Of a DNA stretch of 64,000 nt, positions 19,066 to 27,147 are shown piece after piece. Location: contig NZ_CP034279.1 of the NCBI RefSeq assembly GCF_009739905.1, positions 6,262,001 to 6,326,000 of the forward strand. The letters are read 5' to 3'. A program made the position numbers and the translations under genes. The notes beneath the pieces were generated by a model, which ran no database searches, was not told where the DNA came from, and worked only from the letters and a program-made list of their open reading frames with translations. The number at the start of each line of letters is the position of its first letter. Position 1 is the first letter of the stretch. Source of the DNA: Streptomyces ficellus (GTDB taxonomy: Bacteria; Actinomycetota; Actinomycetes; Streptomycetales; Streptomycetaceae).

Positions 19066-20400
19066 GTGCTAGGAGAGTATCGGATCGTCGGTCGTCGTGC
19101 ATCGGAGATCGCCGCGAGCGTGGAGCGCGGAGTCGGCTCGGGCGAGCTGGCGCCGGGACAACTTCTGCCACCCATGCGGGAGTTGGCCGCTCAGTTGGGC
19201 GTCAACCCCAATACGGTCGCCGCCGCCTACCGCACCCTGCGCGAGCGCGGGGTGATCGAGACGGCCGGGCGCCGGGGCAGCCGGGTGCGGCCCCGCCCCG
19301 CCACCACCGCGCGCGGGTCGCTGCGGATCGACGCGCCGCCGGGCGTCCGGGACGTGGGAAAGGGCAACCCCGACCCGGCGCTGCTGCCCCCGCTCGGCGA
19401 CGCCCTGGCGGTCGCGGCGCGGCGCGAGGCGGAGCGGCCCCGGCTGTACGGTGAGGCGCCGGTCGACGAGGACTTCGCACGGCTCGCCCGGGCCGCGCTG
19501 GACGCCGACGGGGTGCCGGACGGGCCGATCGCCGTCACCTCCGGTTCGCTCGACGCCATCGAGCGCGTGCTCGCCGCCCACCTGCGGCCCGGCGACGCCG
19601 TGGCGGTCGAGGACCCCGGCTGGGGCGCACTCCTCGACCTCGTACCGGCGCTCGGACTGAAGGCCGTGCCGGTCGCCCTCGACGACGACGGCCCCCTGCC
19701 GGGCGAGGTGGAGCGGGCGCTCCGCGACGCCGGGGCGCGGGCCCTGATCGTGACCTGCCGGGCGCAGAACCCCACCGGCGCGGCGGTGGGTGCCGCCCGG
19801 GCGGCGGAGCTGCGGCGGGTCCTGGCCGGGCATCGCGACGTACTGCTGGTCGAGGACGACCACGGGCACGGGTTCGTCGACGTGCCCCTGCACCCGCTCG
19901 CGGGGGTGACGGACCACTGGGTGCTGGTGCGCTCGGTCGCCAAGGCGTACGGCCCCGACCTGCGGGTCGCCGCCATGACCGGCGACACGGTCACGGTCGA
20001 CCGGGTGCTCGGCCGGCAGGACCTCGGCCCCGGCTGGGTGAGCCACCTGTTGCAGCGTGCCGTCGTCCACCTCTGGGAGACCGGCGCGGTGGACGCGCGG
20101 GCGGTCGCCGCCGCCTACGCGGAGCGCCGCGACGCGCTCGTGGCCGCGCTGGCGCGCCGGGGCGTCGAGGCGCACGGGCGCAGCGGCATGAACGTGTGGG
20201 TGCCCGTGGCCGACGAGACCGGGACGGTGGCCCGGCTGCTGCACGCGGGCTGGGTGGTGGCGCCGGGCGCCCGCTTCCGGCTGGCTGCCGGACCGGGCGT
20301 ACGGATCACCGTCTCGGGTCTGCCGGTGGCGGAACTGGAGTCGCTCGCCGGTTCGGTGGCGTCGGCGGTCGCCCCGGTGGAGGCGCGCAGCTACGGCTGA
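19066..20400 (+). CDS. MocR-type (GntR/aminotransferase) regulator
   Basis: 444 aa. An N-terminal GntR winged helix-turn-helix (SGELAPGQLLPPMRELAAQL, VNPNTVAAAYRTLRERGVIE) is fused to a type-I aminotransferase domain with the PLP lysine K293 in VRSVAKAYGPD. MocR regulators sense PLP or an amino compound and control neighbouring genes, here probably the divergent PNPOx-family gene. The GTG at 19066 lies seven bases after CATAAT, suggesting a leaderless message; a GTG at 19060 is also in frame. The 3' end overlaps the convergent EamA gene by 10 bp. Confidence 0.93.
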   Translation: MLGEYRIVGRRASEIAASVERGVGSGELAPGQLLPPMRELAAQLGVNPNTVAAAYRTLRERGVIETAGRRGSRVRPRPATTARGSLRIDAPPGVRDVGKGNPDPALLPPLGDALAVAARREAERPRLYGEAPVDEDFARLARAALDADGVPDGPIAVTSGSLDAIERVLAAHLRPGDAVAVEDPGWGALLDLVPALGLKAVPVALDDDGPLPGEVERALRDAGARALIVTCRAQNPTGAAVGAARAAELRRVLAGHRDVLLVEDDHGHGFVDVPLHPLAGVTDHWVLVRSVAKAYGPDLRVAAMTGDTVTVDRVLGRQDLGPGWVSHLLQRAVVHLWETGAVDARAVAAAYAERRDALVAALARRGVEAHGRSGMNVWVPVADETGTVARLLHAGWVVAPGARFRLAAGPGVRITVSGLPVAELESLAGSVASAVAPVEARSYG

Positions 20401-21467
20401 GGGGCGGTCGGGGCGGTGGTCGGGGATACGGCCGGGGTGGTGGGGCTGCTCGGGGTCGCGGCTCGGGCTCCATCGCCGTTCCGGGGCGCTTCGGCCTTGG
20501 GGCGGCTCTGGGTGAGGGCGGCTCCGGCCAGCACGATCAGCGCACCGACGGGGGTGTTCCAGGTCAGCGCCTCGTCCAGCAGGGTGACGCCGGCGGCGGT
20601 CGCGATGACCGGGATGAAGTAGGTGACCATCTGCCCGGTCGTCGGGCCGACCTCGGCGACTATCCCGTACTGGATCAGTACCGCGAGGCCGGTGCCCAGC
20701 GCGCCGAGCGCGATCACGGCCAACAGGGGGACGACCGGGAACGCCGACGGCCAGGTGGTGAACAGCGGGGTGACGACCGCCAGTTGGAGGGTGGCGAGGA
20801 AGAGCTGCGCCCCGGTCAGGGAGAGGTGGGACTCGCTGCGGCCCGCGAGCGTGCGGCGGACGTAGATCCAGCCGATGGGGTAGCTGAGCGACGCCAGCAA
20901 CGCCATCGCGGTACCCGTGGCGTCCAGACCCGAGAACCCCTGCCACGCGCCGAGCACCGTCAGGACGCCGATGAACCCGATACCGAGGCCCGCGACCCGG
21001 CGGCGCGTCGGGCGGTCCTCAGACAGGGCGACCATGGACAGGGCCATGCCCCACAGCGGGGAGGTCGCGTTGCAGATGCCGGCCAGCGTCGACGGGATCG
21101 TCAGCTCGGCGTACGCGAAGAGCGAGAACGGCAGCGCGTTGAGGAAGAACGCCGCCACCGTCAGGTGACCCCACGTGCGGGCGCCGCGCGGGAGGCCCTG
21201 GCGCTTGACCACCATGGCCACGGCGAGCACCGCCGTACCGAACAGCAGGCGCCCGAAGGTCACCTGGAAGGGCGCGTAGGCCTCGGTACCCACCTTGATC
21301 AGCAGAAAGCTGAAGCCCCACACGAGGGACAGCAGCGCGAAACGGACGCGCCAGTCGACGGCGCGGCGGGGCGTCGGCTTTCGCGCCGGGTCGGGGACCG
21401 AGGGGGCGGAGGTGCCGGGCGGCGGGGTGTGCCGCGAGCGGGGAGAGGGTGCGGTGGCGGTGCTCAT
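20391..21467 (-). CDS. EamA family (DMT) exporter
   Basis: 358 aa from the ATG at 21467. A proline-rich cytoplasmic N-terminus of about 45 residues precedes ten hydrophobic helices (start RFALLSLVWGFSFLLIKVG), and a Thr/Pro/Ala-rich tail closes the protein. Divergent from a LysR regulator, the classic arrangement for a regulated metabolite or amino-acid exporter (compare LysE/LysG by arrangement only). Substrate unknown. Confidence 0.9.
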   Translation of the reverse strand: MSTATAPSPRSRHTPPPGTSAPSVPDPARKPTPRRAVDWRVRFALLSLVWGFSFLLIKVGTEAYAPFQVTFGRLLFGTAVLAVAMVVKRQGLPRGARTWGHLTVAAFFLNALPFSLFAYAELTIPSTLAGICNATSPLWGMALSMVALSEDRPTRRRVAGLGIGFIGVLTVLGAWQGFSGLDATGTAMALLASLSYPIGWIYVRRTLAGRSESHLSLTGAQLFLATLQLAVVTPLFTTWPSAFPVVPLLAVIALGALGTGLAVLIQYGIVAEVGPTTGQMVTYFIPVIATAAGVTLLDEALTWNTPVGALIVLAGAALTQSRPKAEAPRNGDGARAATPSSPTTPAVSPTTAPTAPQP

Positions 21468-21501
21468 GACGACCACGATGACGCGTGGAACCTCGTAGAA
21501 C

Positions 21502-21534
21502 AAGCGAGATTTTGTCAGACGCTTCGCTTAGCAT
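21502..21534. promoter_or_regulatory. Inverted repeat and -10 box of the LysR gene
   Basis: AAGCGA (21502-21507) and TCGCTT (21524-21529) are a perfect dyad with a 16-nt centre, adjoining TAGCAT (21529-21534), which lies seven bases before the ATG. A LysR-type autoregulatory operator is plausible. Confidence 0.45.
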
Positions 21535-21541
21535 TGCTTAC

Positions 21542-22447
21542 ATGTTGAACCTGGAGAGACTGCGCACCCTGGACGCCCTGGCCCGCCACGGCTCGGTCAG
21601 CGGCGCGGCGGACGGGCTGCACGTGACGACCTCGGCCGTCTCGCAGCAGCTCTCCAAGCTGGAGCGGGAGGTCGGGCAGCAGCTCGTCGCGAAGAACGGG
21701 CGCGGGGTGCGGCTGACGGACGCCGGACTGCTGCTGGCCGATCACGCGGCGCGGATCCTGTCGCAGGTGGAGCTGGCGCAGGCGGACATCGAGGCCCAGC
21801 GCGGCCAGGTCGTGGGCGAGGTACGGCTGGCGGGGTTCCCGACCGCCGCGCGCGGGCTGTTCCCGGCGGCGATCACCGCCCTGCGGAGGGACCACCCCGA
21901 CCTGGTCGTCCGCACCAGCGAGCTGGAGCCCGAGCACGGAGTGCGCCAGGTGTTGCGCGGGGACATGGACCTGGCGGTGGTGCTCGACTGGAGCAACAAG
22001 CGGCTCCCCGTCCCCGCCGGGCTGGCCAGGGCCGAGCTGCTGGACGACGCCGCCGACGTGGCGCTGCCGCCCGGCCACCCGCTCGCCGGGCGGGCGGAGC
22101 TGGACCTGGAGGAGCTCGCGGACGAGGACTGGGTGTCCTGGCCGGAGGGTGAGTTCTGCTACGACTGGCTGATGTTCACGCTGCGCTCGAAGGGCGTCGA
22201 ACCGCGCATCGCGCACCTGGCGGGTGAGCACCACACCCAGCTGGCGCTGATCCGGGCGGGACTCGGCGTGTGCGTCACGCCCCGGCTCGGCCGGGGGTCC
22301 GTGCCGGAGGGTGTGGCGCTGGTACCGGTGCGGCAGCAGATGCGGCGACACATCTACGCGGTGTGGCGGACCGACGCGGACCGGCGGCCCTCGATCAGAG
22401 CGGCCGTCGAGGCGCTCCGGGAGGTGGGGGAGTCGATCGGGAGCTGA
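21542..22447 (+). CDS. LysR family transcriptional regulator
   Basis: 301 aa from the ATG at 21542. N-terminal LysR winged helix-turn-helix (MLNLERLRTLDALARHGSVS, TTSAVSQQLSKLEREVG, then RLTDAG). A two-lobed substrate-binding domain follows (about 90-295). The divergent EamA exporter is its likely target. TAGCAT seven bases before the ATG and the absence of a ribosome-binding site suggest a leaderless transcript. The inducer is unknown. Confidence 0.93.
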   Translation: MLNLERLRTLDALARHGSVSGAADGLHVTTSAVSQQLSKLEREVGQQLVAKNGRGVRLTDAGLLLADHAARILSQVELAQADIEAQRGQVVGEVRLAGFPTAARGLFPAAITALRRDHPDLVVRTSELEPEHGVRQVLRGDMDLAVVLDWSNKRLPVPAGLARAELLDDAADVALPPGHPLAGRAELDLEELADEDWVSWPEGEFCYDWLMFTLRSKGVEPRIAHLAGEHHTQLALIRAGLGVCVTPRLGRGSVPEGVALVPVRQQMRRHIYAVWRTDADRRPSIRAAVEALREVGESIGS

Positions 22448-22532
22448 CAGGGCTGGGGGAAAGGGCGTCGGGTTGCTGTGGGAGTTCGTGCCGGGCCCGG
22501 CCGGGGACGGGCCCCGGCGGACGTGGGTGGCG

Positions 22533-23003
22533 TCAGGCGCCCGGGTTCAGCTTGCGGAAGTCCCAGGAGGCGATGGCGTCCGGGGTCAGGCGCAGCCAGG
22601 CGTGGCGGCCGTCGTGGGGCATGGCGTCGAGACCGAAGTTCTTGCGCGCGAACAGCCGCTCCACGGCGTCCAGTTCGGCGCACGGCTCACCGGTGCGCGG
22701 GGCCTCGCCGACGCGTACCGCCGTGCCGGACAGCTCCACGCCCCGCAGCTCGCCGTAGCCCTCCCCGTCGTCGACCACCACGGCGATCCGGGCGTCGCGG
22801 CGCAGGTCCGCCCAGCGCCGGCTGCGCGTCAGCGAGTACAACCACAAGGAGGTGCCGTCCCAGACGAACCACAGGGCACCGACGTGCGGCCTGCCGTCGG
22901 GGGAGACCGTCGCCACCCGGCAGGTGCGCTGCTCGGTGAGGTACGCGTCGAGTTCGGGCCGCGTCATCATGATGCGCCGGCCCCGGCGCTGGGTCGCGGT
23001 CAT
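22533..23003 (-). CDS. Pyridoxamine 5'-phosphate oxidase family protein
   Basis: 156 aa from the ATG at 23003; an internal MM pair 12 residues in is an alternative start. Split-barrel fold with RTCRVATVSPDGRPHVGALWF, the LYSLTRSRRWADLRR helix and a C-terminal WLRLTPDAIASWDFRKL segment. This shape fits the F420- or flavin-binding deazaflavin/PNPOx superfamily. The substrate is not evident. It lies divergent from the isochorismatase-like gene, 97 bp apart. Confidence 0.88.
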   Translation of the reverse strand: MTATQRRGRRIMMTRPELDAYLTEQRTCRVATVSPDGRPHVGALWFVWDGTSLWLYSLTRSRRWADLRRDARIAVVVDDGEGYGELRGVELSGTAVRVGEAPRTGEPCAELDAVERLFARKNFGLDAMPHDGRHAWLRLTPDAIASWDFRKLNPGA

Positions 23004-23100
23004 GACCGCCTCGCTTCCTGATGGGCTGTCAGGTTGTCCGGACTGACGCAAGCATGCGGTCACTTCCTTCCTCGCGCAATGGGGGCTACCCTCACGCCGC

Positions 23101-23799
23101 ATGCCGACGTCGCCGGGTGACACCAGGCTCCGTGACCAGCTCGTCCCCGCCAGTACGGTGCTGCTCACCGTCGAGTGCCAGCGCGGTGTCGTGGGCCCGG
23201 ACGGCGCACTGCCCGAACTCGCCGCCGAGGCACGGTCGTCGGGCGCCCTGCGCCGGGTGGCCCGGTTGGTCGCCGCCGCCCACGAGGCTTCCGTACAGGT
23301 GCTGCACGCGGTGGCGGAGCGGCGCCCCGACGGGCGCGGTGCGAACCACAACGCCCGGCTGTTCCGGGCGGCCGCACGGCTCCCCGTACAGCAGCTCAGG
23401 GGCAGCTCCGCCGTCCGGATCGCCGAGCCCATCGAGGTGACCGGCGAGGACCTCGTCGTGACGAGGCTGCACGGCCTGTCGCCCCTCGCCGGTACGGACG
23501 TCGACGCGTTGTTGCGCAACCTGGGGTGCCGCACCCTGGTCGTCACCGGCGTCTCCGCCAACGTCGCGATACCGAACGCCGTCTTCGACGCGGTGAACCT
23601 CGGCTATACGGCGGTGGTTCCGGCGGACGCCATCGCGGGAGTCCCCTCCGAGTACACCCCCGCGATGGTCCGCCACACGCTCGCGCTGGTCGCCACGATC
23701 ACGACCACCGACGACGTGCTGGCCTGCTGGGAACGCCGCCGGTCCCGCCCCGCCGGCCCAGGCGTCACGCCATCCGGATCGAGTCGCCCTCGACCGTGA
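23101..23799 (+). CDS. Isochorismatase-fold protein lacking the usual cysteine
   Basis: 232 aa. The cysteine-hydrolase fold is clear (TVLLTVECQRGVVGPDGALP, GCRTLVVTGVSANVAIPNAV, then VVPADAIAG). In active members the triad is Asp-Lys-Cys. Here the Asp position reads Glu in TVECQRG, and the loop that normally carries the Cys (GxxTxxC) reads GVSANVAIP, so the nucleophile appears to be missing. Either the protein is not a hydrolase of this class or it uses another residue. No ribosome-binding site is obvious before the ATG at 23101. The last 35 bp overlap the convergent Rieske gene. Confidence 0.85.
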   Translation: MPTSPGDTRLRDQLVPASTVLLTVECQRGVVGPDGALPELAAEARSSGALRRVARLVAAAHEASVQVLHAVAERRPDGRGANHNARLFRAAARLPVQQLRGSSAVRIAEPIEVTGEDLVVTRLHGLSPLAGTDVDALLRNLGCRTLVVTGVSANVAIPNAVFDAVNLGYTAVVPADAIAGVPSEYTPAMVRHTLALVATITTTDDVLACWERRRSRPAGPGVTPSGSSRPRP

Positions 23800-24265
23800 T
23801 CGACGCGGCCGCCAGCGGCTTGGTGGCCGGACCCGCCTTGACGCTGCCGTCGGTGGCGTCGAACTTGCTGCCGTGACATGGGCAGTTGATGACCCCGTCG
23901 GCCACCTCCTTCACCGCGCAGCCCGCATGGGTGCACTTCGACGAGAAGGCCTTGAACTCGCCCGCCTTGGGCTGGGTCACCACGATCTCGCCGACGACCT
24001 TGCCCCCGCCCTCGGGAATGTCCGCCGTCTTCGCCAGCACCTGACCCCCTCCGGCGCCGCCCCCGGTCCCGCCACCGGTTTCACTTCCGCCGCCGGTGGC
24101 CGTTCCGGTACCGGTGCCGCCGCCCGCCGGCGCCTCGCCCACGGACCCCGCCTCGCCCTCCGACCCGCCACAGGCCGTGAGCACGGCCGCCAGGCCGGCC
24201 CCGCTCGCCGCCGCGACGACGGTGCGGCGCGCCACCGCCCTGCTGGTCCCCTGCGATCCGCTCAT
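23765..24265 (-). CDS. Rieske [2Fe-2S] protein, Tat lipoprotein
   Basis: 166 aa. The N-terminus has a twin-arginine-like RRTVV and a hydrophobic stretch ending in the lipobox LTAC, so the protein should be exported and lipid-anchored. A Gly/Thr-rich linker of about 45 residues leads to a Rieske domain with CTHAGC and CPCHGS, which bind the cluster. Such small Rieske lipoproteins are common in Streptomyces; the electron partner is unknown. Starts at the ATG at 24265. Confidence 0.92.
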   Translation of the reverse strand: MSGSQGTSRAVARRTVVAAASGAGLAAVLTACGGSEGEAGSVGEAPAGGGTGTGTATGGGSETGGGTGGGAGGGQVLAKTADIPEGGGKVVGEIVVTQPKAGEFKAFSSKCTHAGCAVKEVADGVINCPCHGSKFDATDGSVKAGPATKPLAAASITVEGDSIRMA

Positions 24266-24338
24266 TCCGGTTTCCCTTCCGAGGTGGTCGTCCCGACATC
24301 TGCGTCATGGGGGATTACGGGAGGACGGTGCGGGGTGT

Positions 24339-26588
24339 TCACCCGTGCAAGGACCTCCGGAAGAACCCCACCTCGGCCGACAACTGGCTGCTCGCCACCT
24401 CCTCCCGGGTCACGGCGTGGGTCGCGCCCGGCAGGGGCAGGACGCTGTGCGGCCGTCCCGCAGCCAGCAGGGCGGCGGAGAACCGCACGGTGTGGGCCGG
24501 CACCACGTTGTCGTCCGCGAAGCCGTGCATCAGCAGCAGCGGCCGTGACAACAGGTGTGCGTACGGCACATGGGAGGACCGCTCGTAGTTGTCCGGCTGG
24601 ACCTCCGGGTGGCCGAGGAAGCGTTCCTCCCAGTGCGTGTCGTAGAGCCGGCGGTCGGTCGGCGCGGCACCCGCGACGGCCGCGTGGAAGACGTCGGGCC
24701 GGTGCAGTACGGCGCCGATGGCGAGGTAACCGCCGTACGACCAGCCCCGGATGCCCACCCGCTCCAGATCCAGGTCCGGGTACCGCTCGGCCGCCGCGTG
24801 CAGCGCGTCCACCTGGTCCGCCAGCGGCGCGGTCAGCCGGTCGCCGCGGATGGCCGTCTCCCACGCGCGACCACGACCCGGCGTACCGCGCCCGTCGGTG
24901 ATCAGCACCGCGAAGCCCTGCTCGGCGAACCACTGGGCCACCGCGCCGTACCAGCCGCTCGCCCGCACGGCCAGCTGTATCCCGTACCCCGCGTACGGGC
25001 TGAGCAGCACGGGCAGCCGGCCCGCGCCCGGCTCGTGCCACGACGGCAGGTACAGGTGGCTGCGCAGCCGACGGGCGCCCAGCGCCAGGTGGACGGGCCG
25101 GGGCGTCACCAGGGGCGTCTCGGCGAGCACGGCGATGCGCCCGGCGGGTTCCCCCTCCCGCAGGACGGTCACGCTCCTGCCGCCGGGCGTCCGGCCGTCC
25201 AGGACGACGGTGCCGCCGCCGACCACCGCCGTGTGGACGCCCGGCTCCCGGCTGACGCGGTCGAACCCTCCTGCCGCCGGGTCGTACACCCACACATGGG
25301 TCTCGGCCGGGTCCTCGCAGGCGGTGAAGTACACCCGCTCGCCGACCGTGCCGAGGACCGCGCGTACCTCGAGCCCCGGCGGGCTCGGTACGCCACCGAC
25401 GCACAGCCCGCGCACGTCGTCCCGTACGAGCGTCGTGACCACCGCGCCGGCCGCGGTACGGGTCGGCGTTCCCGGGGTGAGCTCCACCCAGTCGGGGTCG
25501 TGGCGGTGCAGCAGCGGGCGCGTTCCGCCGGTGACCGGATCGACGGCGAGCAGGACGGTGGTGCGCTGGTCACGCGTCTGGAGCTCGGCGAAGGGCCCGT
25601 GCCCGTCCCACCCGGCGACGGTGACGTACTCGTAGCGCGGGTCCGTCCACACGCCGGGCGGATGGGCCTCGTCCTCGGCGCGGGCCGGTGTGCGGACGGG
25701 TGTGCGCGTCCCGTCCAGGCGCAGGACGTGCAGCGACACGTCGGCGTTGGCCGTGCCGGCCGCCGGGTAGCGGATGGCGCGCGGCGGCTTCGCCGGATCC
25801 GCCGGGTCGGCCAGGTACCACCGGTTCACGCGCGCGTGGTCCGTCCTCGCCACCAGGAGCGCGTCCCCGTCCGGAGACCACCAGTACCCGCGCGGCCGCC
25901 CGACCGACTCGGCGGAGACGTGGTCCGACAACCCGTAGGTGACGTCCGGTCCCTCCGGCGCGGCCAGCAGTACGTCCTCGGCTCCGCCGACTTCCCCGGC
26001 CGCGCGGATGTCCTCGGCCCCGCACGTGTCCTTGGCCCCGCCCACGTCCTTGGCGCCGCCGGCGACGGGCGCCACCCGGAGGGCGCCCCCGGTCACGTAC
26101 GCGATCAGCGAACCGTCCGGCGACGGCCGCGGATCGACGGCCGGCCCCGCCGTGGGGACCCGCCACGGGGCACCGCCGTCCGTGCGTACCGCCCACACCG
26201 CACCCAACAGGGCGAACACCGCCACGCGTGCGTGCCGGTCGACGGCGAAGTCCACCACCCCGGTCGACACCGCCCGGGCCCGCTCCCGCCGCACCCGCTC
26301 CGCCTCCGGCTCAGCACCCTCCAGGGCAACACCATCCGGGCCCTCACCCTCCGGGCCACCGCCCAGGGTGGCGGGATCCGCCAGCAGCCGCTCCCGGCCG
26401 TCCTCGTACAGCCAGAGCCGTCCGACGCTGTCGCTGCCCGCGCCGGTCCGTACGAACAGCACCCGAGCGCCGTCCGGGGAGACGGCGAACCCGCCCGGGA
26501 CGCCGAGCGCGAAGCGGCGCGTACGGGCGAACTGACGGGGAAAGGCGGGCGCGTGCACGGCCCCGGGGGCGGTCTCGGCAACGGTCAT
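24339..26588 (-). CDS. Prolyl-oligopeptidase-type (S9) peptidase
   Basis: 749 aa. A seven-blade beta-propeller N-terminal half (DPP4/S9B type, repeated W-S-P-D-G elements such as WWSPDGDALL) is followed by an alpha/beta-hydrolase domain with the triad S617 (GWSYGGY), D692 (HGFADDN) and H724 (GATHAVT). It should cleave short peptides, often after proline, in the cytoplasm since no signal peptide is seen. The propeller contains a low-complexity insertion (about 180-200, alternating DVGGAKD-like units). The ATG at 26588 is chosen; ATG 26600 is also in frame and neither has a ribosome-binding site. Confidence 0.9.
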   Translation of the reverse strand: MTVAETAPGAVHAPAFPRQFARTRRFALGVPGGFAVSPDGARVLFVRTGAGSDSVGRLWLYEDGRERLLADPATLGGGPEGEGPDGVALEGAEPEAERVRRERARAVSTGVVDFAVDRHARVAVFALLGAVWAVRTDGGAPWRVPTAGPAVDPRPSPDGSLIAYVTGGALRVAPVAGGAKDVGGAKDTCGAEDIRAAGEVGGAEDVLLAAPEGPDVTYGLSDHVSAESVGRPRGYWWSPDGDALLVARTDHARVNRWYLADPADPAKPPRAIRYPAAGTANADVSLHVLRLDGTRTPVRTPARAEDEAHPPGVWTDPRYEYVTVAGWDGHGPFAELQTRDQRTTVLLAVDPVTGGTRPLLHRHDPDWVELTPGTPTRTAAGAVVTTLVRDDVRGLCVGGVPSPPGLEVRAVLGTVGERVYFTACEDPAETHVWVYDPAAGGFDRVSREPGVHTAVVGGGTVVLDGRTPGGRSVTVLREGEPAGRIAVLAETPLVTPRPVHLALGARRLRSHLYLPSWHEPGAGRLPVLLSPYAGYGIQLAVRASGWYGAVAQWFAEQGFAVLITDGRGTPGRGRAWETAIRGDRLTAPLADQVDALHAAAERYPDLDLERVGIRGWSYGGYLAIGAVLHRPDVFHAAVAGAAPTDRRLYDTHWEERFLGHPEVQPDNYERSSHVPYAHLLSRPLLLMHGFADDNVVPAHTVRFSAALLAAGRPHSVLPLPGATHAVTREEVASSQLSAEVGFFRRSLHG

Positions 26589-26756
26589 GGGGCTGAGCAT
26601 GACAGACCCGTGAAAACGAGGGACTCCGGAAAGCGTCACCCATGCAATAGTCGTCCCGTCAACCGACGGTTTCGGATGAATCGTCAACCAAGCGCCAGGC
26701 CTTGGAAACTCCGGGAAAACCGAGCCCTCCCGCATGCAGTCCACGGGAAATGCGCC

Positions 26757-26762
26757 TAGCAT
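26757..26762 (+). promoter_or_regulatory. TAGCAT -10 box before the small LysM-like ORF
   Basis: TAGCAT ends six bases before the ATG at 26769, as in leaderless Streptomyces genes. No clear -35. Confidence 0.35.
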
Positions 26763-26768
26763 TAAACA

Positions 26769-26891
26769 ATGGAATTGGAAGGTATGTGCTGCACAGTGAA
26801 GACGGGAGACGCGCTGTACGCACAGGCCCGGCAGTTCGGCACCACTGTCGAGCAGTTGAAGGCACGGAAGGTTTTCGCACAGGCACCATGA
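26769..26891 (+). CDS. 40-residue LysM-like peptide, possibly truncated
   Basis: Forty codons from the ATG at 26769, preceded by a TAGCAT box. Residues 9-32 (TVKTGDALYAQARQFGTTV and on to EQLKA) follow the first two-thirds of a LysM peptidoglycan-binding motif (TVxxGDTLxxIAxxxGTTVxxL). The last third of the motif is missing. There is no signal peptide. It could be a genuine small protein, or the broken remnant of a larger LysM protein. The match rests on a short motif, so confidence is limited. Confidence 0.4.
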   Translation: MELEGMCCTVKTGDALYAQARQFGTTVEQLKARKVFAQAP

Positions 26892-27147
26892 GGAGAGGGC
26901 AAGGCAAAGCCCGGAACTGGATGCTCCCGGCCGTCTGGGCTCACAGTGCGGACAGTTGGCGACGCACGTACAGCGCCTCTCGTGGGGTGCAGGGCCCCCT
27001 TGACGCCCGTTCCCGGTGACGGGACACCGTCCCGCCCCCTGACGCCCGTCCCGGTACACCGGTCCGGCCTCCCCACCGTCGGCCGCACCGTCCGCTCGTC
27101 GCCTGCTGGGTCGCAGGCACGCCCCGAGCAGGACGGGAGAGTCGGTC

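Larger units (their letters stand above)
26589..27147. other. 559-bp gap with one small ORF
   Basis: Apart from the small LysM-like ORF at 26769-26891 I see no gene. GGGAGA at 27135-27140 is the ribosome-binding site of the next gene. Nothing else stands out. Confidence 0.4.
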
